From positions 248,001 through 312,000 of the forward strand of contig PNNB01000015.1 in assembly GCA_013823985.1 (NCBI GenBank): a stretch of DNA of 64,000 nt, written 5' to 3'. Below are positions 52,803 to 62,623 of this stretch, one piece after another; within the stretch, counting starts at the first letter, position 1, and every line of letters begins with the position of its first letter. A program made the translations under genes and the position numbers. Below the pieces are notes generated by a model. The model did no database searches. It was given only the letters and a program-made list of their open reading frames with translations, and was not told the origin of the DNA. This DNA is from Sphingopyxis sp. Its GTDB lineage: Bacteria > Pseudomonadota > Alphaproteobacteria > Sphingomonadales > Sphingomonadaceae.

Positions 52803-53717
52803 ATGACGCGCACATTGACCCATTTGGAACGATTGGAAGCCGAGAGCATTCACATCATGCGCGAGGTTGTGGCCGAATCCGAACGGCCCGTCATGCTCTA
52901 TTCGGTCGGCAAGGACAGCGCCGTCATGCTGCATCTTGCGCGCAAGGCATTCTACCCTTCGCCCCCGCCCTTTCCGTTGCTGCACGTCGACACAACCTGG
53001 AAATTCCAGGATATGTACAAGCTGCGCGACCAGATGGCGAATGAGAGCGGCATGGAACTGCTCGTTTATCAAAATCAGGAAGCCATGGACCGGGGCATCA
53101 ACCCGTTCGACCACGGCCCGCTGCACACCGATATGTGGAAAACAGAGGGCTTGAAAATGGCACTCGACCATTATGGTTTCGACGCAGCCTTTGGCGGCGC
53201 GCGTCGCGACGAGGAGAAAAGCCGGGCCAAGGAGCGCATCTTTTCGTTCCGCACTGCCACCCATGGCTGGGACCCGAAGAACCAGCGTCCCGAATTGTGG
53301 AACCTGTACAACGCCCGCAAAACCAAGGGTGAAAGCATCCGCATTTTCCCGATCTCCAACTGGACCGAGTTGGACATCTGGCAATATATCCATTTGAACG
53401 ACATTCCGATTGTCCCGCTCTATTTCAGCGCGAAGCGGCCGACTTACGAATATCAGGGCCAATTATTCATGGCCGACGACATTGATCGTCTGGAACGGGT
53501 CATGGGCAAGCGCCCCGAAATTACCGAACGCTCGATCCGGTTCCGTACCTTGGGTTGCTTCCCGTTGACCGGTGCCGTCGAAAGCGATGCAAAAACGTTG
53601 CCCGAAGTCATTCAGGAAATGCTGTTGACCACCACGTCGGAGCGTCAGGGCCGTGTCATCGACAAGGATGGCGGTGATGCCAGCATGGAAAAGAAAAAGC
53701 AGGAAGGTTATTTCTGA
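52803..53717 (+). CDS. cysD: Sulfate adenylyltransferase subunit 2 CysD
   Basis: Makes adenosine phosphosulfate from sulfate and ATP with CysN. 304 residues; PP-loop in [19 protein letters not shown], substrate loop [20 protein letters not shown], and the family C-terminus [14 protein letters not shown] lies upstream. The stop overlaps the cysNC start (TGATG), giving tight coupling. First of the cysD-cysNC-cysQ operon. Confidence 0.97.
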   Translation: MTRTLTHLERLEAESIHIMREVVAESERPVMLYSVGKDSAVMLHLARKAFYPSPPPFPLLHVDTTWKFQDMYKLRDQMANESGMELLVYQNQEAMDRGINPFDHGPLHTDMWKTEGLKMALDHYGFDAAFGGARRDEEKSRAKERIFSFRTATHGWDPKNQRPELWNLYNARKTKGESIRIFPISNWTELDIWQYIHLNDIPIVPLYFSAKRPTYEYQGQLFMADDIDRLERVMGKRPEITERSIRFRTLGCFPLTGAVESDAKTLPEVIQEMLLTTTSERQGRVIDKDGGDASMEKKKQEGYF

Positions 53718-55633
53718 TGTCGGAAGCCGATACGATCTACAAGACCGACGCCCTTATCGCCGAGGATATCGACGCCTATCTGGAAACCCACCAGCACAAA
53801 AGCCTGCTGCGGTTCATTACCTGCGGCAGTGTCGACGACGGCAAGTCGACCCTGATCGGGCGACTGCTCTATGATTCAAAGATGATCTTTGAAGACCAGC
53901 TGGAGGCGTTGCAGGCCGACAGCAAACGCGTCGGGACGCAAGGGCAGGAAATCGATTTTGCGCTTCTGGTTGACGGCCTCGCTGCCGAGCGCGAACAGGG
54001 CATAACCATCGATGTCGCTTACCGCTTCTTTGCGACGGAAAAGCGCAAATTCATCGTCGCCGATTGTCCGGGCCACGAACAATATACCCGCAACATGGTC
54101 ACCGGCGCATCCACGGCAGATCTGGCTATCCTGCTGGTCGATGCCCGCAAAGGCATTATCGTCCAGACGCGACGTCACGCCTATCTGGCGCACCTGATCG
54201 GCGTGAAGAATATCGTATTGGCGGTCAACAAGATGGACCTGATCGATTATGATCAGGCACGCTATGACGCCATCTGCGATGATTTCCGCGCCTTCGTTCG
54301 CGAAGCGGGCATCGCCGAGAATTTCACCTGCATTCCTATTTCGGGTCTGGCGGGCGACAACATCACGTCGCGTTCCGCCAACACGCCTTGGTATGGCGGC
54401 GAAACGCTGATGGAGCATCTCGAAACGGTCGAGCTCAACAACACCGATGACCAGAGCAAGGCGTTCCGTCTGCCCGTCCAGTGGGTGAACCGTCCCAATC
54501 TCGATTTCCGTGGCTTTTCAGGTCTGATCTCGACCGGATCGGTCAAGCCGGGGGACGCCATCCGCGTGCTGCCGTCAGGCAAAACATCGACCGTCACCAA
54601 GATCGTGACGCTGGAAGGCGAGTTGGAGGAAGCCGTTGCCGGACAATCCGTCACCATCTGCTTTGCAGACGAAGTCGACTGTTCGCGCGGCAATGTCATT
54701 GCCACAGCGGATAATCCTCCCGAAGTGTCGGACCAGTTTGAATCCACCATCGTCTGGATGGATGACGACCCCTTGCATGTCGGACGGTCTTATTGGCTGA
54801 AATTGGGAACGCAGATGGTATCGGCCACGGTCCAGCAGCCCAAATATACGGTCAACGTCAACACGATGGAGCATCTGGCCGCCAAGACGTTGGAACTGAA
54901 TGCCATCGGCGTGGTCGAGCTTGCGACCGACAAGCCTATTGTTTTCGAACCCTACACCACAAGCCGCGCGCTGGGCGGATATATCCTGATCGACAAGATC
55001 ACCAACCGGACCGTAGGTGCGGGCATGCTGCACTTCAGCTTGCGCCGTGCGCAGAATGTCCATTGGCAGGCGACCGATATTGGCCGCGACGAACACGCCA
55101 ATCTGAAGAACCAGAAACCCCGTGTGCTCTGGTTCACCGGCCTGTCGGGTTCGGGCAAATCGACCATCGCCAACGAGGTTGAAAAGCGTCTGAACCTTAT
55201 GAACCGCCACACCTTCCTGTTGGATGGTGACAATGTGCGGCATGGCCTGAACAAGGATCTGGGCTTTACCGAAGCCGACCGGATTGAAAATATCCGGCGC
55301 GTGGGTGAAGTGGCGAAATTGATGACGGACGCGGGGCTTATCGTCCTGACCGCCTTCATTTCGCCATTCCGCGCCGAACGCGACATGGTTCGCGCCATGA
55401 TGCCGGAAGGCGAATTTGTCGAAATCTTCGTCGACACGCCGCTCGAAGTGGCGGAAGAACGGGATGTGAAGGGCCTTTATAAAAAGGCACGCAGCGGTGC
55501 GTTGAAGAATTTCACCGGCATCGACAGCCCCTATGAGGCACCGCTCAATCCGGAAATTCGCGTCAACACGGTCGAGATGACAGCGGCCGATGCCGCCGAA
55601 CATATCATCCGCCTTCTGATGCCCCTGAAGTGA
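53717..55633 (+). CDS. cysNC: Bifunctional sulfate adenylyltransferase subunit 1/adenylylsulfate kinase CysNC
   Basis: 638 residues, a fusion of CysN GTPase and CysC kinase. CysN part: P-loop [18 protein letters not shown] at about residue 35, [18 protein letters not shown] (G3), VNKMDL (G4), then two beta-barrel domains. CysC part starts near residue 465: P-loop [18 protein letters not shown] and [16 protein letters not shown]. Produces APS and then PAPS. The fused form is common in alphaproteobacteria. Its TGA overlaps the GTG start of cysQ. Confidence 0.97.
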   Translation: MSEADTIYKTDALIAEDIDAYLETHQHKSLLRFITCGSVDDGKSTLIGRLLYDSKMIFEDQLEALQADSKRVGTQGQEIDFALLVDGLAAEREQGITIDVAYRFFATEKRKFIVADCPGHEQYTRNMVTGASTADLAILLVDARKGIIVQTRRHAYLAHLIGVKNIVLAVNKMDLIDYDQARYDAICDDFRAFVREAGIAENFTCIPISGLAGDNITSRSANTPWYGGETLMEHLETVELNNTDDQSKAFRLPVQWVNRPNLDFRGFSGLISTGSVKPGDAIRVLPSGKTSTVTKIVTLEGELEEAVAGQSVTICFADEVDCSRGNVIATADNPPEVSDQFESTIVWMDDDPLHVGRSYWLKLGTQMVSATVQQPKYTVNVNTMEHLAAKTLELNAIGVVELATDKPIVFEPYTTSRALGGYILIDKITNRTVGAGMLHFSLRRAQNVHWQATDIGRDEHANLKNQKPRVLWFTGLSGSGKSTIANEVEKRLNLMNRHTFLLDGDNVRHGLNKDLGFTEADRIENIRRVGEVAKLMTDAGLIVLTAFISPFRAERDMVRAMMPEGEFVEIFVDTPLEVAEERDVKGLYKKARSGALKNFTGIDSPYEAPLNPEIRVNTVEMTAADAAEHIIRLLMPLK

Positions 55634-56373
55634 GACTGGATATGAACGACAGCGAATTGGCGGCGCATCTGGCTCTTGTTGCGGGCCGGTTGTTGCTCGA
55701 GGTCCGGGCTTCCGGCCTTTTGAGCCTGAAGGCTTTGGGGAAGGCGGGCGATCAGACCGCCAACCAGTTCCTCTGCCATGCGCTTCGCGAACAGCGCCCC
55801 GAGGACGGTTTATTGTCCGAAGAGGAAAAGGATAATGCCGAGCGCCTGTCCAAATCGCGTGTCTGGATCATCGATCCTGTCGACGGCACGCGGGAATATG
55901 GCGAAGAACGGACCGACTGGGCGGTGCATGTCGCGCTGGCCGTGGACGGTGTGCCGACCATTGGTGCGGTTGCGCTTCCGGGGCTTGACCTGGTTCTGCG
56001 CACCGACCAGCCCCAACCTCTTCCCCCCGCTGCGGCCAAACCCCGCATGTTGGTCAGCCGCACCCGCCCCGCCGCCGAAGCCGTTGCGGTTGCCGAAAAA
56101 ATCGGTGCCGATCTCGTCCCGATGGGCAGCGCCGGTGCCAAGGCAATGGCCGTTGTCCGCGGAGAAGCAGAAATCTATCTCCACACCGGCGGCCAATATG
56201 AATGGGACAGCTGCGCGCCTGCCGCGGTCGCTGCCGCATATGGCCTGCACATCAGCCGGGTTGACGGATCGCCTCTGATTTACAACCAGGCGGACGTCTA
56301 TATGCCCGACCTGTTGATCTGCCGCCCCGAATGGGCCGAACCGGTTCTGGGGCTTGTCCGCGAGACTTTGTAA
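55630..56373 (+). CDS. cysQ: 3'(2'),5'-bisphosphate nucleotidase CysQ
   Basis: Recycles PAP (and can act on PAPS), balancing sulfate assimilation. 247 residues of the inositol-monophosphatase fold: LLSEEEKDN (metal-binding E), [22 protein letters not shown] (D-P-x-D-G-T) and [20 protein letters not shown] (W-D). The GTG start overlaps cysNC; an ATG four codons later (MNDSELAA) is an alternative. Last gene of the operon. Confidence 0.92.
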   Translation: MRLDMNDSELAAHLALVAGRLLLEVRASGLLSLKALGKAGDQTANQFLCHALREQRPEDGLLSEEEKDNAERLSKSRVWIIDPVDGTREYGEERTDWAVHVALAVDGVPTIGAVALPGLDLVLRTDQPQPLPPAAAKPRMLVSRTRPAAEAVAVAEKIGADLVPMGSAGAKAMAVVRGEAEIYLHTGGQYEWDSCAPAAVAAAYGLHISRVDGSPLIYNQADVYMPDLLICRPEWAEPVLGLVRETL

Positions 56374-56415
56374 ATCGGTTTGTCACTCAGGCGGAAAGTT
56401 GCTACCCCGTCGGCC

Positions 56416-57117
56416 ATGAGCGATTGTGCGCAATGTGTTGTACGAAACAGGGCTATTTGTTCGGGACTGAGTCCTGACGAACTGCTTGCACTGGGCCAAA
56501 AAGGCCGGAAGCAAACGGTAAAGCGCGGGCAGACACTTGTGTGGGAAGGGGACGATTCCCTTGTTGTCGCCAATGTGATCACCGGCGTCCTGAAACTGAG
56601 CGTCTCGACCGCCGACGGGCGCGAGCAGATTGTCGGCATCGTTTTCCCGTCCGACTTTATCGGTCGCCCCTTTGGCAAGGAAAGCCCCTATAGCGTCACC
56701 GCGCTCAGCGATGCGGAGGTCTGCGTTTTCCACCGGTCGACATTCGACCAGTTCGCGCGCGAGCATCCCGAATTGCAGCACAAGCTTCTGCAGCGGACGC
56801 TGATCGAGCTGGATGACGCGCGGCAGTGGATGATGCTTTTGGGCAAGAAAACTGCCGAGGAACGTATCGCCACGCTGCTGCTCCGCATTTCGGAACGGTT
56901 GAGTTCGGACGGCTGCACGGGGCCGACGCTTAATCTCGACGAATTTGAACTGCCGATGGACCGGCAGCAGATGGCCGATATCCTTGGCCTCACGATCGAA
57001 ACCGTCAGCCGCCAGCTGACACGGATAAAGTCCAGCGGCGTCATTGAGCTGCCGGACCGGCGGCGCGTTGTCATCCATGACCGGCAGGCGCTGCTCGATC
57101 TGGCGGAAGCCGCCTAA
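56416..57117 (+). CDS. fnrL: Crp/Fnr family oxygen-sensing regulator (FnrL-type)
   Basis: 233 residues. Cysteines C4, C7 and C15 (CAQCVVRNRAIC) plus C103 (DAEVCVFH) give the four ligands of a [4Fe-4S] cluster, as in FNR/FnrL. cNMP-fold domain, dimer helix, then HTH DRQQMADILGLTIETVSRQL with E-x2-S-R for TTGAT half-sites. The start (MSDCAQC) fits the FNR N-terminus; 12 upstream codons are not conserved. Located just before ccoN, which has a matching FNR box, so it should activate cbb3 oxidase at low oxygen. Confidence 0.93.
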   Translation: MSDCAQCVVRNRAICSGLSPDELLALGQKGRKQTVKRGQTLVWEGDDSLVVANVITGVLKLSVSTADGREQIVGIVFPSDFIGRPFGKESPYSVTALSDAEVCVFHRSTFDQFAREHPELQHKLLQRTLIELDDARQWMMLLGKKTAEERIATLLLRISERLSSDGCTGPTLNLDEFELPMDRQQMADILGLTIETVSRQLTRIKSSGVIELPDRRRVVIHDRQALLDLAEAA

Positions 57118-57135
57118 ATCCTATCTTTCGCTTTC

Positions 57136-57149
57136 TTGACCTAGGTCAA
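57136..57149. promoter_or_regulatory. FNR/FixK-type box before ccoN
   Basis: TTGACCTAGGTCAA, a perfect palindrome matching the TTGAY-N4-RTCAA consensus. It lies 69-82 bases before the ccoN start, a distance consistent with class II activation (box at about -41). fnrL is immediately upstream. Confidence 0.8.
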
Positions 57150-57217
57150 TGATGCCGCCCCCCAAATAGCCCATCGCCAACCCGAGCCGCACATATTTCT
57201 GCGGTCGGGGAATGATT

Positions 57218-58876
57218 ATGGATATTCTTTTAACCCGCGTTGGGGTGTGGTTTTTCGTCGCCGTCATGGCTTTTGCCGCGATGGCACTGGGTGCCGACAT
57301 GGCCTATTCGGTGCATATGGGCATCGTCTGTCTCGCCGCGCTGATTGCGATGGCGGCGTCGATGCACAAGTTCGACTTCATCACCGGACGCTTTCCTGTC
57401 CTCAGCGGCCCTTCGGTCGCGTCGCATTATGATGACGATCCGATCCGCTGGGGCGCGATTGCGACGTTGTTCTGGGGGATCGCCGGCTTTCTGGTCGGGC
57501 TTATCATCGCGCTGCAACTCGCCTTTCCCGTTCTGAACTTCAATCTGGAGTTTACGACCTTCGGACGCCTGCGGCCCCTGCACACCTCTGCGGTGATTTT
57601 CGCTTTTGGAGGCAATGCGTTGATCGCGACGAGTTTCTACGTCGTCCAGCGCACTTGCCGGGCGAGACTCGCCTTCCCCGGTCTCGCCCGTTTTGTTTTC
57701 TGGGGCTACCAGCTCTTCATCGTGCTGGCCGCCACAGGCTATCTGATGGGCGTGACAGAGGGTAAGGAATATGCCGAGCCCGAATGGTATGTCGACCTCT
57801 GGCTGACGGTCGTCTGGGTCAGCTATCTCGCTGTCTTTGTCGGCACGATCGTGAAGCGCAAAGAGCCGCACATCTATGTCGCCAACTGGTTCTACCTGAG
57901 CTTCATCATCACCGTGGCGATGCTGCATCTGGTCAACAACCTGTCGATGCCGGTCAGTCTGTTCGGTTCCAAAAGCTACAGCGCCTTTGCCGGTGTCCAG
58001 GATGCCCTCACCCAATGGTGGTACGGCCACAACGCTGTCGGCTTCTTCCTGACCGCAGGCTTTCTGGCGATGATGTATTATTTCGTCCCCAAGCAAGCCG
58101 AGCGGCCGGTCTATTCCTACCGCCTGTCTATCGTCCACTTCTGGTCGCTGATCTTCCTCTACATCTGGGCTGGCCCCCACCATCTGCACTACACCGCATT
58201 GCCCGACTGGGCGCAGACGCTGGGCATGGTGTTCTCGGTCGTCCTGTGGATGCCCAGCTGGGGCGGGATGATCAACGGCCTGATGACGCTGAACGGCGCA
58301 TGGGACAAGATCCGCACCGACCCGATCATCCGCATGATGGTCATGGCACTCGCCTTCTACGGCATGAGCACCTTTGAAGGCCCGATGCTGTCCATCAAGG
58401 CCGTCAACAGCCTGTCGCACTATACCGACTGGACCATCGGCCATGTGCACAGCGGTGCGCTCGGCTGGAACGGGATGATCACCTTCGCCTGCCTCTATTA
58501 TCTGTTCCCCCGCCTGTGGAACCGGGAGCGGATGTATTCGCTGCGGATGATCAACTGGCACTTCTGGCTCTCCACCCTGGGCATCGTTTTCTATGCCTCG
58601 GCCATGTGGGTGTCGGGGATCATGCAAGGCCTGATGTGGCGTGAATATGGAGCCGACGGTTACCTCGTATACTCCTTCGCCGAGACGGTCGCCGCGATGT
58701 TCCCCATGTACCTGATCCGGGCCTTTGGCGGACTGCTCTACCTCTCCGGCGCGCTGGTCATGGTCTTCAACGTGTGGATGACCATCGCAGGCAAGCTCCG
58801 CGTCGAAAAGCCGATGACCGAAACGCCCTATAATCCTGAAGCGGACCGGCCCTTTGTCGCCGTCCCCGCCGAATAA
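57218..58876 (+). CDS. ccoN: cbb3-type cytochrome c oxidase subunit I CcoN
   Basis: Catalytic heme-copper subunit of the high-affinity terminal oxidase. About 552 residues, 12+ helices. Conserved heme/copper ligands include [20 protein letters not shown] (heme b His), [20 protein letters not shown] (Cu-B His), [20 protein letters not shown] (Cu-B histidines) and [19 protein letters not shown] (heme His). ATG at 57212 (MIM) is an alternative; the GGGG site fits 57218 better. First gene of ccoNOQPGHI. Confidence 0.97.
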   Translation: MDILLTRVGVWFFVAVMAFAAMALGADMAYSVHMGIVCLAALIAMAASMHKFDFITGRFPVLSGPSVASHYDDDPIRWGAIATLFWGIAGFLVGLIIALQLAFPVLNFNLEFTTFGRLRPLHTSAVIFAFGGNALIATSFYVVQRTCRARLAFPGLARFVFWGYQLFIVLAATGYLMGVTEGKEYAEPEWYVDLWLTVVWVSYLAVFVGTIVKRKEPHIYVANWFYLSFIITVAMLHLVNNLSMPVSLFGSKSYSAFAGVQDALTQWWYGHNAVGFFLTAGFLAMMYYFVPKQAERPVYSYRLSIVHFWSLIFLYIWAGPHHLHYTALPDWAQTLGMVFSVVLWMPSWGGMINGLMTLNGAWDKIRTDPIIRMMVMALAFYGMSTFEGPMLSIKAVNSLSHYTDWTIGHVHSGALGWNGMITFACLYYLFPRLWNRERMYSLRMINWHFWLSTLGIVFYASAMWVSGIMQGLMWREYGADGYLVYSFAETVAAMFPMYLIRAFGGLLYLSGALVMVFNVWMTIAGKLRVEKPMTETPYNPEADRPFVAVPAE

Positions 58877-58888
58877 GGAGCAGCAGAC

Positions 58889-59635
58889 ATGACAAGCACA
58901 CCCAAGACCGGCGCCTTCAGCCACAAGAATCTGGAGCGTAACGTCAGCCTGCTCGGCCTGTGCGCACTGGGCGCCGTGGCCATAGGCGGCATCGTCGAAA
59001 TCGCGCCCCTGTTCTGGATCGACTCCACGGTCGAAAAGGTCGAAGGCGTCCGCCCTTACACACCACTCGAACTGACGGGCCGTAACATCTATATCCGCGA
59101 AGGCTGCTATGTCTGCCATAGCCAGATGGTCCGCCCGTTCCGCGACGAGGTGGAACGTTACGGCCCTTATAGCCTTGCGGCAGAGAGCATGTACGACCAC
59201 CCGTTCCAATGGGGATCGAAACGAACAGGCCCCGATCTTGCCCGGGTGGGTGGCCGCTATTCGGATGAATGGCACCGCGCCCATCTGAAAGATCCGCGCA
59301 GCGTCGTGCCGGAATCCATCATGCCCCCTTACGCCTTTCTGGCCGAGCGCCCGGTGAAGGCAGGCCAGATGGCGGGCCACCTGACCGCCCTGTCGCGGGT
59401 CGGTGTGCCCTATAGCAAGGACGCGATCAAAGAGGCTGATGCCGACCTGATGGCGCAAGCCGACCCCAATGCGGACGGCGCCGCGCTGCAGGCGCGATAT
59501 CCCAAGGCACAGGTCCGCGATTTTGACGGCAACCCCGCCAAGGTAACCGAACTGGATGCCGTAGTCGCCTATCTGCAGATGCTCGGCACGCTTGTCGATC
59601 ACCAGAAGGCCAAGCCGTTCGAGCAACCGCGATGA
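58889..59635 (+). CDS. ccoO: cbb3 oxidase subunit II CcoO (monoheme cytochrome c)
   Basis: 248 residues: N-terminal membrane anchor (about 20-45) and a heme c site C73-x2-C76-H77 in [15 protein letters not shown], with later Met ligand region. Passes electrons from CcoP to CcoN. AAGGAG precedes the ATG. Its stop overlaps the ccoQ start. Confidence 0.96.
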   Translation: MTSTPKTGAFSHKNLERNVSLLGLCALGAVAIGGIVEIAPLFWIDSTVEKVEGVRPYTPLELTGRNIYIREGCYVCHSQMVRPFRDEVERYGPYSLAAESMYDHPFQWGSKRTGPDLARVGGRYSDEWHRAHLKDPRSVVPESIMPPYAFLAERPVKAGQMAGHLTALSRVGVPYSKDAIKEADADLMAQADPNADGAALQARYPKAQVRDFDGNPAKVTELDAVVAYLQMLGTLVDHQKAKPFEQPR

Positions 59636-59790
59636 GCTATAACGACCTTCGCCACTTTGCCGACAGTTGGGGCCTTGTGGTCATGGGGATGATCTTCCTC
59701 ATCCTCATCGCCTGGCCTTTCCGCAAAGCGAACCGGCAACGCAACGAAGACGCTGCCACCATGATTTTCAGGGACGATGACAATGGCTGA
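59632..59790 (+). CDS. ccoQ: cbb3 oxidase subunit CcoQ/FixQ
   Basis: 52-residue single-helix protein ([20 protein letters not shown], then [20 protein letters not shown]), a typical CcoQ/FixQ assembly or stability subunit. The four-base ATGA overlap with ccoO and the overlap with ccoP show coupling. Short length and position make the identity clear although sequence conservation is low. Confidence 0.88.
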   Translation: MSYNDLRHFADSWGLVVMGMIFLILIAWPFRKANRQRNEDAATMIFRDDDNG

Positions 59791-60715
59791 GAATAAACGC
59801 ATCGATGCACCAACCGGCACACAGACCGTAGGACATGAATGGGATGGCATTGAGGAACTCGACACACCCATGCCCCGTTGGTGGGTCTTCACCTTTTGGG
59901 CCTGTATCCTGTGGGGCCTTGGCTATATCGTCCTTTTTCCCGCCATCCCGATGCTCAATGGGGCAACTCCCGGGCTGTGGAACTGGTCGAGCCGGGGGCA
60001 ATTGGAGCAGGAGCTAAAGGCGGAAACCGCACGCCGTGCACCCATCACCAATGCGCTGGCCGCCATCCCTGTCGAACAGCTAGCCGGAAATGAAAAGCTC
60101 TATCAGGCCGCGATTGAAGGTGGCCGTGCGGCATTTAAAGTGCATTGCGTCCAATGCCACGGATCGGGCGCCGCCGGTTCCAAGGGCTATCCCAATTTGA
60201 ACGATGATGACTGGCTGTGGGGCGGCGATCTGCCGGCTATTCACTACACGCTCACCAACGGAATTCGCCAGCCGGACCACGAAGCCACCCGCTTTTCACA
60301 GATGCCGGCATTTGGCGGTGTTTTGGCCAACGGCGAAATTGATGCGGTCGCGGCCTATGTGCAGACTCTGTCCGGCAAGGCAAAACCCAGTGCGCTTTCC
60401 GCCAGTGGTGCAGCCTTGTTCGCCAACAATTGCGCATCATGCCACGGCACCGATGGGAAGGGCTTGCGTGAATTTGGCGCACCCAATCTGACCGACGGCA
60501 TTTGGCTCTATGGCGGCGATGTGGCGAGCATCAAAACCACGATCACCAAGGCCCGCTATGGCGTCATGCCGCGATGGGACAACCGGCTCGATCCGGTGAC
60601 GATCAAGATGCTGGCGGCCTATGTCCATTCGCTGGGCGGCGGTGAAGCCAATGCGGCACCAGTCCCGGCAGCGGTCCCCGACCCGGAAAAGGTCGCCGCC
60701 AATGTCCAGCCCTGA
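59783..60715 (+). CDS. ccoP: cbb3 oxidase subunit III CcoP (diheme cytochrome c)
   Basis: 310 residues: N-terminal cytoplasmic part, one helix (about 34-54), then two heme c sites, C122-x2-C125-H126 (HCVQCHGSGA) and C217-x2-C220-H221 (NNCASCHGTDG). Accepts electrons from soluble cytochrome c. The start eight bases after AGGGA is chosen over the ATG six bases earlier. Overlaps ccoQ by eight bases and ends 14 bases past the ccoG start. Confidence 0.96.
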   Translation: MAENKRIDAPTGTQTVGHEWDGIEELDTPMPRWWVFTFWACILWGLGYIVLFPAIPMLNGATPGLWNWSSRGQLEQELKAETARRAPITNALAAIPVEQLAGNEKLYQAAIEGGRAAFKVHCVQCHGSGAAGSKGYPNLNDDDWLWGGDLPAIHYTLTNGIRQPDHEATRFSQMPAFGGVLANGEIDAVAAYVQTLSGKAKPSALSASGAALFANNCASCHGTDGKGLREFGAPNLTDGIWLYGGDVASIKTTITKARYGVMPRWDNRLDPVTIKMLAAYVHSLGGGEANAAPVPAAVPDPEKVAANVQP

Positions 60716-62156
60716 AGACCTGACCGGCCCCAGACAGCCGCTCTATCAAGCGCGAAAGAGCGTCTACCCGAAAGCAGTCGACGGATTTTTCCGTCGGCTG
60801 AAATGGGTCATCATGGCGGTGACGCTGGCGATTTATTACATCACGCCGTGGATCCGCTGGGACCGCGGTGCCTATGCGCCGAACCAGGCTGTGCTTGTCG
60901 ATCTGGCCAACAGGCGCTTCTACATGTTCCAGATCGAAATCTGGCCGCATGAATTTTATTATGTGGTCGGCCTTCTCGTCATGGCGGGCATCGGACTGTT
61001 TCTGGTCACCAGCGCCGTCGGCCGTGCCTGGTGCGGCTATAGCTGTCCGCAAACCGTCTGGACTGACCTGTTCCAACATGTCGAGCGATTCATCGATGGC
61101 GACCGCAATGCGCAAAAGCGTCTCGAAACTGCCCCTTGGGGTGCCGAGAAAATTGCCAAACGTTTCAGCAAATGGGCCATCTGGTTGTTTATCGCCTTCT
61201 GGACCGGCGGCGCATGGATCATATATTTTGCCGATGCCCCGACATTGGTGCGCGACTTCTGGTCGGGAAATGCCGCCCCTGTTGCCTATGCCACCGTCGG
61301 CATATTGACCGCGACGACCTTTGTCTTTGGCGGATTCATGCGCGAACAGGTGTGCATATACATGTGCCCTTGGCCCCGCATCCAGACCGCGATGATGGAC
61401 GAAAAATCGCTGCTGGTGACGTATAAGGACTGGCGCGGGGAACAGCGCGGCAGCCTGAAGGCGGCGCAGGCGAACCCGTCGGCATTTGGCGACTGTATCG
61501 ATTGCTACCAATGTGTCGCGGTGTGCCCGACCGGCATCGACATCCGCGAAGGGCCGCAAATCGGCTGCATTACCTGCGCGCTGTGTATCGATGCCTGCGA
61601 CAAGGTCATGGCGCAAATCGGAAAGCCCCGCGGTCTTATCGATTATTGCACGCTGGACGATACGGAGATCGAAAAGAAAGGCGGCACCGGCACACCGGTT
61701 CTCAAGACCTTGTTCCGTCCGCGCACGATCATCTATCTTGCGATTTGGACGAGCATTGGGCTTGCCATGCTGTTCACCCTTGGACAGCGGACGCGGTTAG
61801 ACCTTGCCGTGCAGCACGACCGCAACCCAGTCTATGTGCAGCTGTCGGACGGTTCGATCCGTAACAATTACACGCTGAAAATCCGCAATATGCAGGCCCG
61901 TCCCCGCATCGTTGATATTTATATCGAAGGACTGCCCGGGGCCGTGGTCTGGACCGCCGACGGCGACAGGGCCTTTGCCCGACAGAATGTCAATTTCACC
62001 GTCGATCCCGACGCGGTGCACAAGGTCCGCCTTTTCATCGCAGCCCCCGAAGATGGTCCGGCCCGCACAGAATTTACGATCAGCGCCCGTGCCCGGACGG
62101 GCGACGAACGCGGCGACAGCGATACCCTGATTTTTGAACGACCGGAGGAAGACTGA
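60702..62156 (+). CDS. ccoG: cbb3 oxidase assembly/copper-handling protein CcoG (RdxA/FixG)
   Basis: 484 residues: five or so helices, two ferredoxin-type [4Fe-4S] centres (CIDCYQCVAVCP and CITCALCIDACD) and a C-terminal Ig-like domain (DPDAVHKVRLFIAAPEDGPA). CcoG reduces Cu(II) for oxidase copper-centre assembly in alphaproteobacteria (family knowledge). Further cysteines in RAWCGYSCPQTVW and QVCIYMCPWPR fit this. The stop overlaps the next start (TGATG). Confidence 0.95.
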   Translation: MSSPEDLTGPRQPLYQARKSVYPKAVDGFFRRLKWVIMAVTLAIYYITPWIRWDRGAYAPNQAVLVDLANRRFYMFQIEIWPHEFYYVVGLLVMAGIGLFLVTSAVGRAWCGYSCPQTVWTDLFQHVERFIDGDRNAQKRLETAPWGAEKIAKRFSKWAIWLFIAFWTGGAWIIYFADAPTLVRDFWSGNAAPVAYATVGILTATTFVFGGFMREQVCIYMCPWPRIQTAMMDEKSLLVTYKDWRGEQRGSLKAAQANPSAFGDCIDCYQCVAVCPTGIDIREGPQIGCITCALCIDACDKVMAQIGKPRGLIDYCTLDDTEIEKKGGTGTPVLKTLFRPRTIIYLAIWTSIGLAMLFTLGQRTRLDLAVQHDRNPVYVQLSDGSIRNNYTLKIRNMQARPRIVDIYIEGLPGAVVWTADGDRAFARQNVNFTVDPDAVHKVRLFIAAPEDGPARTEFTISARARTGDERGDSDTLIFERPEED

Positions 62157-62623
62157 TGAGTATCGGCACAGCGCGCACCTTTACAGGATGGCATATGACC
62201 GCGATCTTGGTCACCTTTTTCGGGGTGGTTATGGCGGTCAACTTTACGATGGCACGCATGGCCATTTCGACCTTTGGCGGCACCGTAGTCGATAACAGCT
62301 ATGTCGCCAGCCAGAATTACAACAGTTGGCTGAACGCCGCCGAACGGCAGGACCGTCTGGGCTGGCAGGTCGTGGCGCGGTTGGATGGGGACAGGCACAT
62401 AATGCTGTCGGTGCAAAGCAATGGCACCGCGCTGGACGGTGTGAGCGCAACCGGAGATGCCCTTCATCCGTTAGGACGGGAGGAAGACCAACCCCTCAGC
62501 TTCGTTGCCATCGGTGAAGGTGCTCTGCGGTCGAAAGAGGCTTTGCCGCAAGGGCGGTGGAATGTGCAGCTCGCACTGCGCAAAAATGCCGACATCTTTC
62601 ATCTGAGGGAGCCATTGCAGTGA
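62156..62623 (+). CDS. ccoH: FixH/CcoH family protein
   Basis: 155 residues, one N-terminal membrane helix (about 13-34, MTAILVTFFGVVMAVNFTMA) and a beta-rich periplasmic domain (QDRLGWQVVARLDGDRHIML). FixH/CcoH is a late assembly factor for cbb3 oxidase. Coupled to both neighbours: TGATG before it and GTGA after it. Confidence 0.88.
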   Translation: MSIGTARTFTGWHMTAILVTFFGVVMAVNFTMARMAISTFGGTVVDNSYVASQNYNSWLNAAERQDRLGWQVVARLDGDRHIMLSVQSNGTALDGVSATGDALHPLGREEDQPLSFVAIGEGALRSKEALPQGRWNVQLALRKNADIFHLREPLQ

